A stretch of 7,176 bases of DNA, taken from Opitutaceae bacterium. Its GTDB lineage: Bacteria; Verrucomicrobiota; Verrucomicrobiae; Opitutales; Opitutaceae. Location: contig JAISAX010000072.1 in NCBI GenBank assembly GCA_031266495.1, forward strand, positions 1 to 7,176. The letters are read 5' to 3'. The notes beneath the pieces were generated by a model, which saw nothing but the letters and a program-made list of their open reading frames with translations, was not told the origin of the DNA and did not search any database. Position numbers and translations under genes: made by a program. This document shows, piece after piece, positions 7,113 to 7,176 of this stretch (its first letter is position 1; each line of letters opens with the position of its first letter).

Positions 7113-7176
7113 ATGAAAAACGTGAAAATTGTTCGATCATTTGCGAGGAGGATTTCCTCCGGGATTCAGACTGAAA
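7113..7176 (+). CDS. Possible 5' end of a further gene, cut by the window edge
   Basis: An ATG at 7113 opens a frame (MKNVKIVRSFARRISSGIQT...) that stays open to the window end, giving only 21 codons. The A-rich second to fifth codons are typical of real bacterial starts. There is no clear ribosome binding site upstream, and an AGGAGG occurs inside the frame at 7146-7151 rather than before it. The reading could equally be chance. Confidence 0.18.
   Translation, partial: MKNVKIVRSFARRISSGIQTE
7147..7160. other. GGAGGA/TCCTCC inverted repeat
   Basis: GGAGGA (7147-7152) and TCCTCC (7155-7160) form a perfect 6-bp inverted repeat with a two-base spacer. In RNA the AGGAGG ribosome-binding-like sequence at 7146-7151 would be largely sequestered by the right arm. 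Any start codon it serves would have to lie beyond the window, so this is only suggestive. Confidence 0.4.

Noticed and set aside
7125..7143. GTTCGATC as a tRNA T-loop
   Set aside because: The flanking bases do not pair into a T-stem, and no acceptor, D or anticodon arm can be placed around it.

Overview
The window carries a compact two-gene operon on the + strand (about 93% of the window) followed by roughly 475 bases with no convincing gene. Both genes are GC-rich. Their coding strand is strikingly rich in C over G (for example 27 C against 8 G in 3661-3720). Neither has a Shine-Dalgarno sequence in front of its ATG. This fits a high-GC bacterium from a lineage that uses leader-independent initiation often. 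Verrucomicrobiota is my best guess, but it is a weak one based on style alone. No phylogenetic marker gene is present.

Layout. Bases 1-33 are a pure-pyrimidine tract of CCCCCT hexamers that runs straight into the first ATG and stays open in the same frame to the window edge. Gene 1 (34-5637) encodes a 1867-residue multidomain protein. In order it has a helical or coiled-coil N-terminus, a Pro/Ala/Ser-rich linker (about 229-350), a long helical region with a strong coiled coil (about 770-868), and an uncharacterised alpha/beta domain (about 980-1128). A STAND/AAA-type ATPase follows with intact Walker A (GGRQLGKS, 1163-1170) and Walker B (LLLLLDE, 1269-1275), then a winged helix. The C-terminus looks like a second copy of the ATPase plus winged-helix module that has lost its P-loop. 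Gene 2 (5634-6701) overlaps gene 1 by ATGA. It encodes a 355-residue protein with a possible third, degenerate NTPase-like N-terminal half and a C-terminal RNMLAH motif of the HEPN (R-x4-H) type.

Working model (inference). Gene 1 is a large ATP-dependent sensor or switch, and gene 2 is its partner and possible effector, perhaps a HEPN ribonuclease. The pair is translationally coupled. The architecture recalls anti-phage or abortive-infection systems in which a STAND-type ATPase senses a trigger and unleashes a nuclease. I do not recognise a named system and assign no gene symbols. No mobile-element gene, tRNA, rRNA or CRISPR array is visible.

Downstream (6702-7176). The base skew flips to G over C. 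The region holds a series of short inverted repeats, 10-bp-phased direct repeats and two exact 10-bp direct repeats. Two weak coding possibilities are listed at low confidence: a 74-codon frame overlapping gene 2 by ATGA, and a frame from 7113 that runs off the window.
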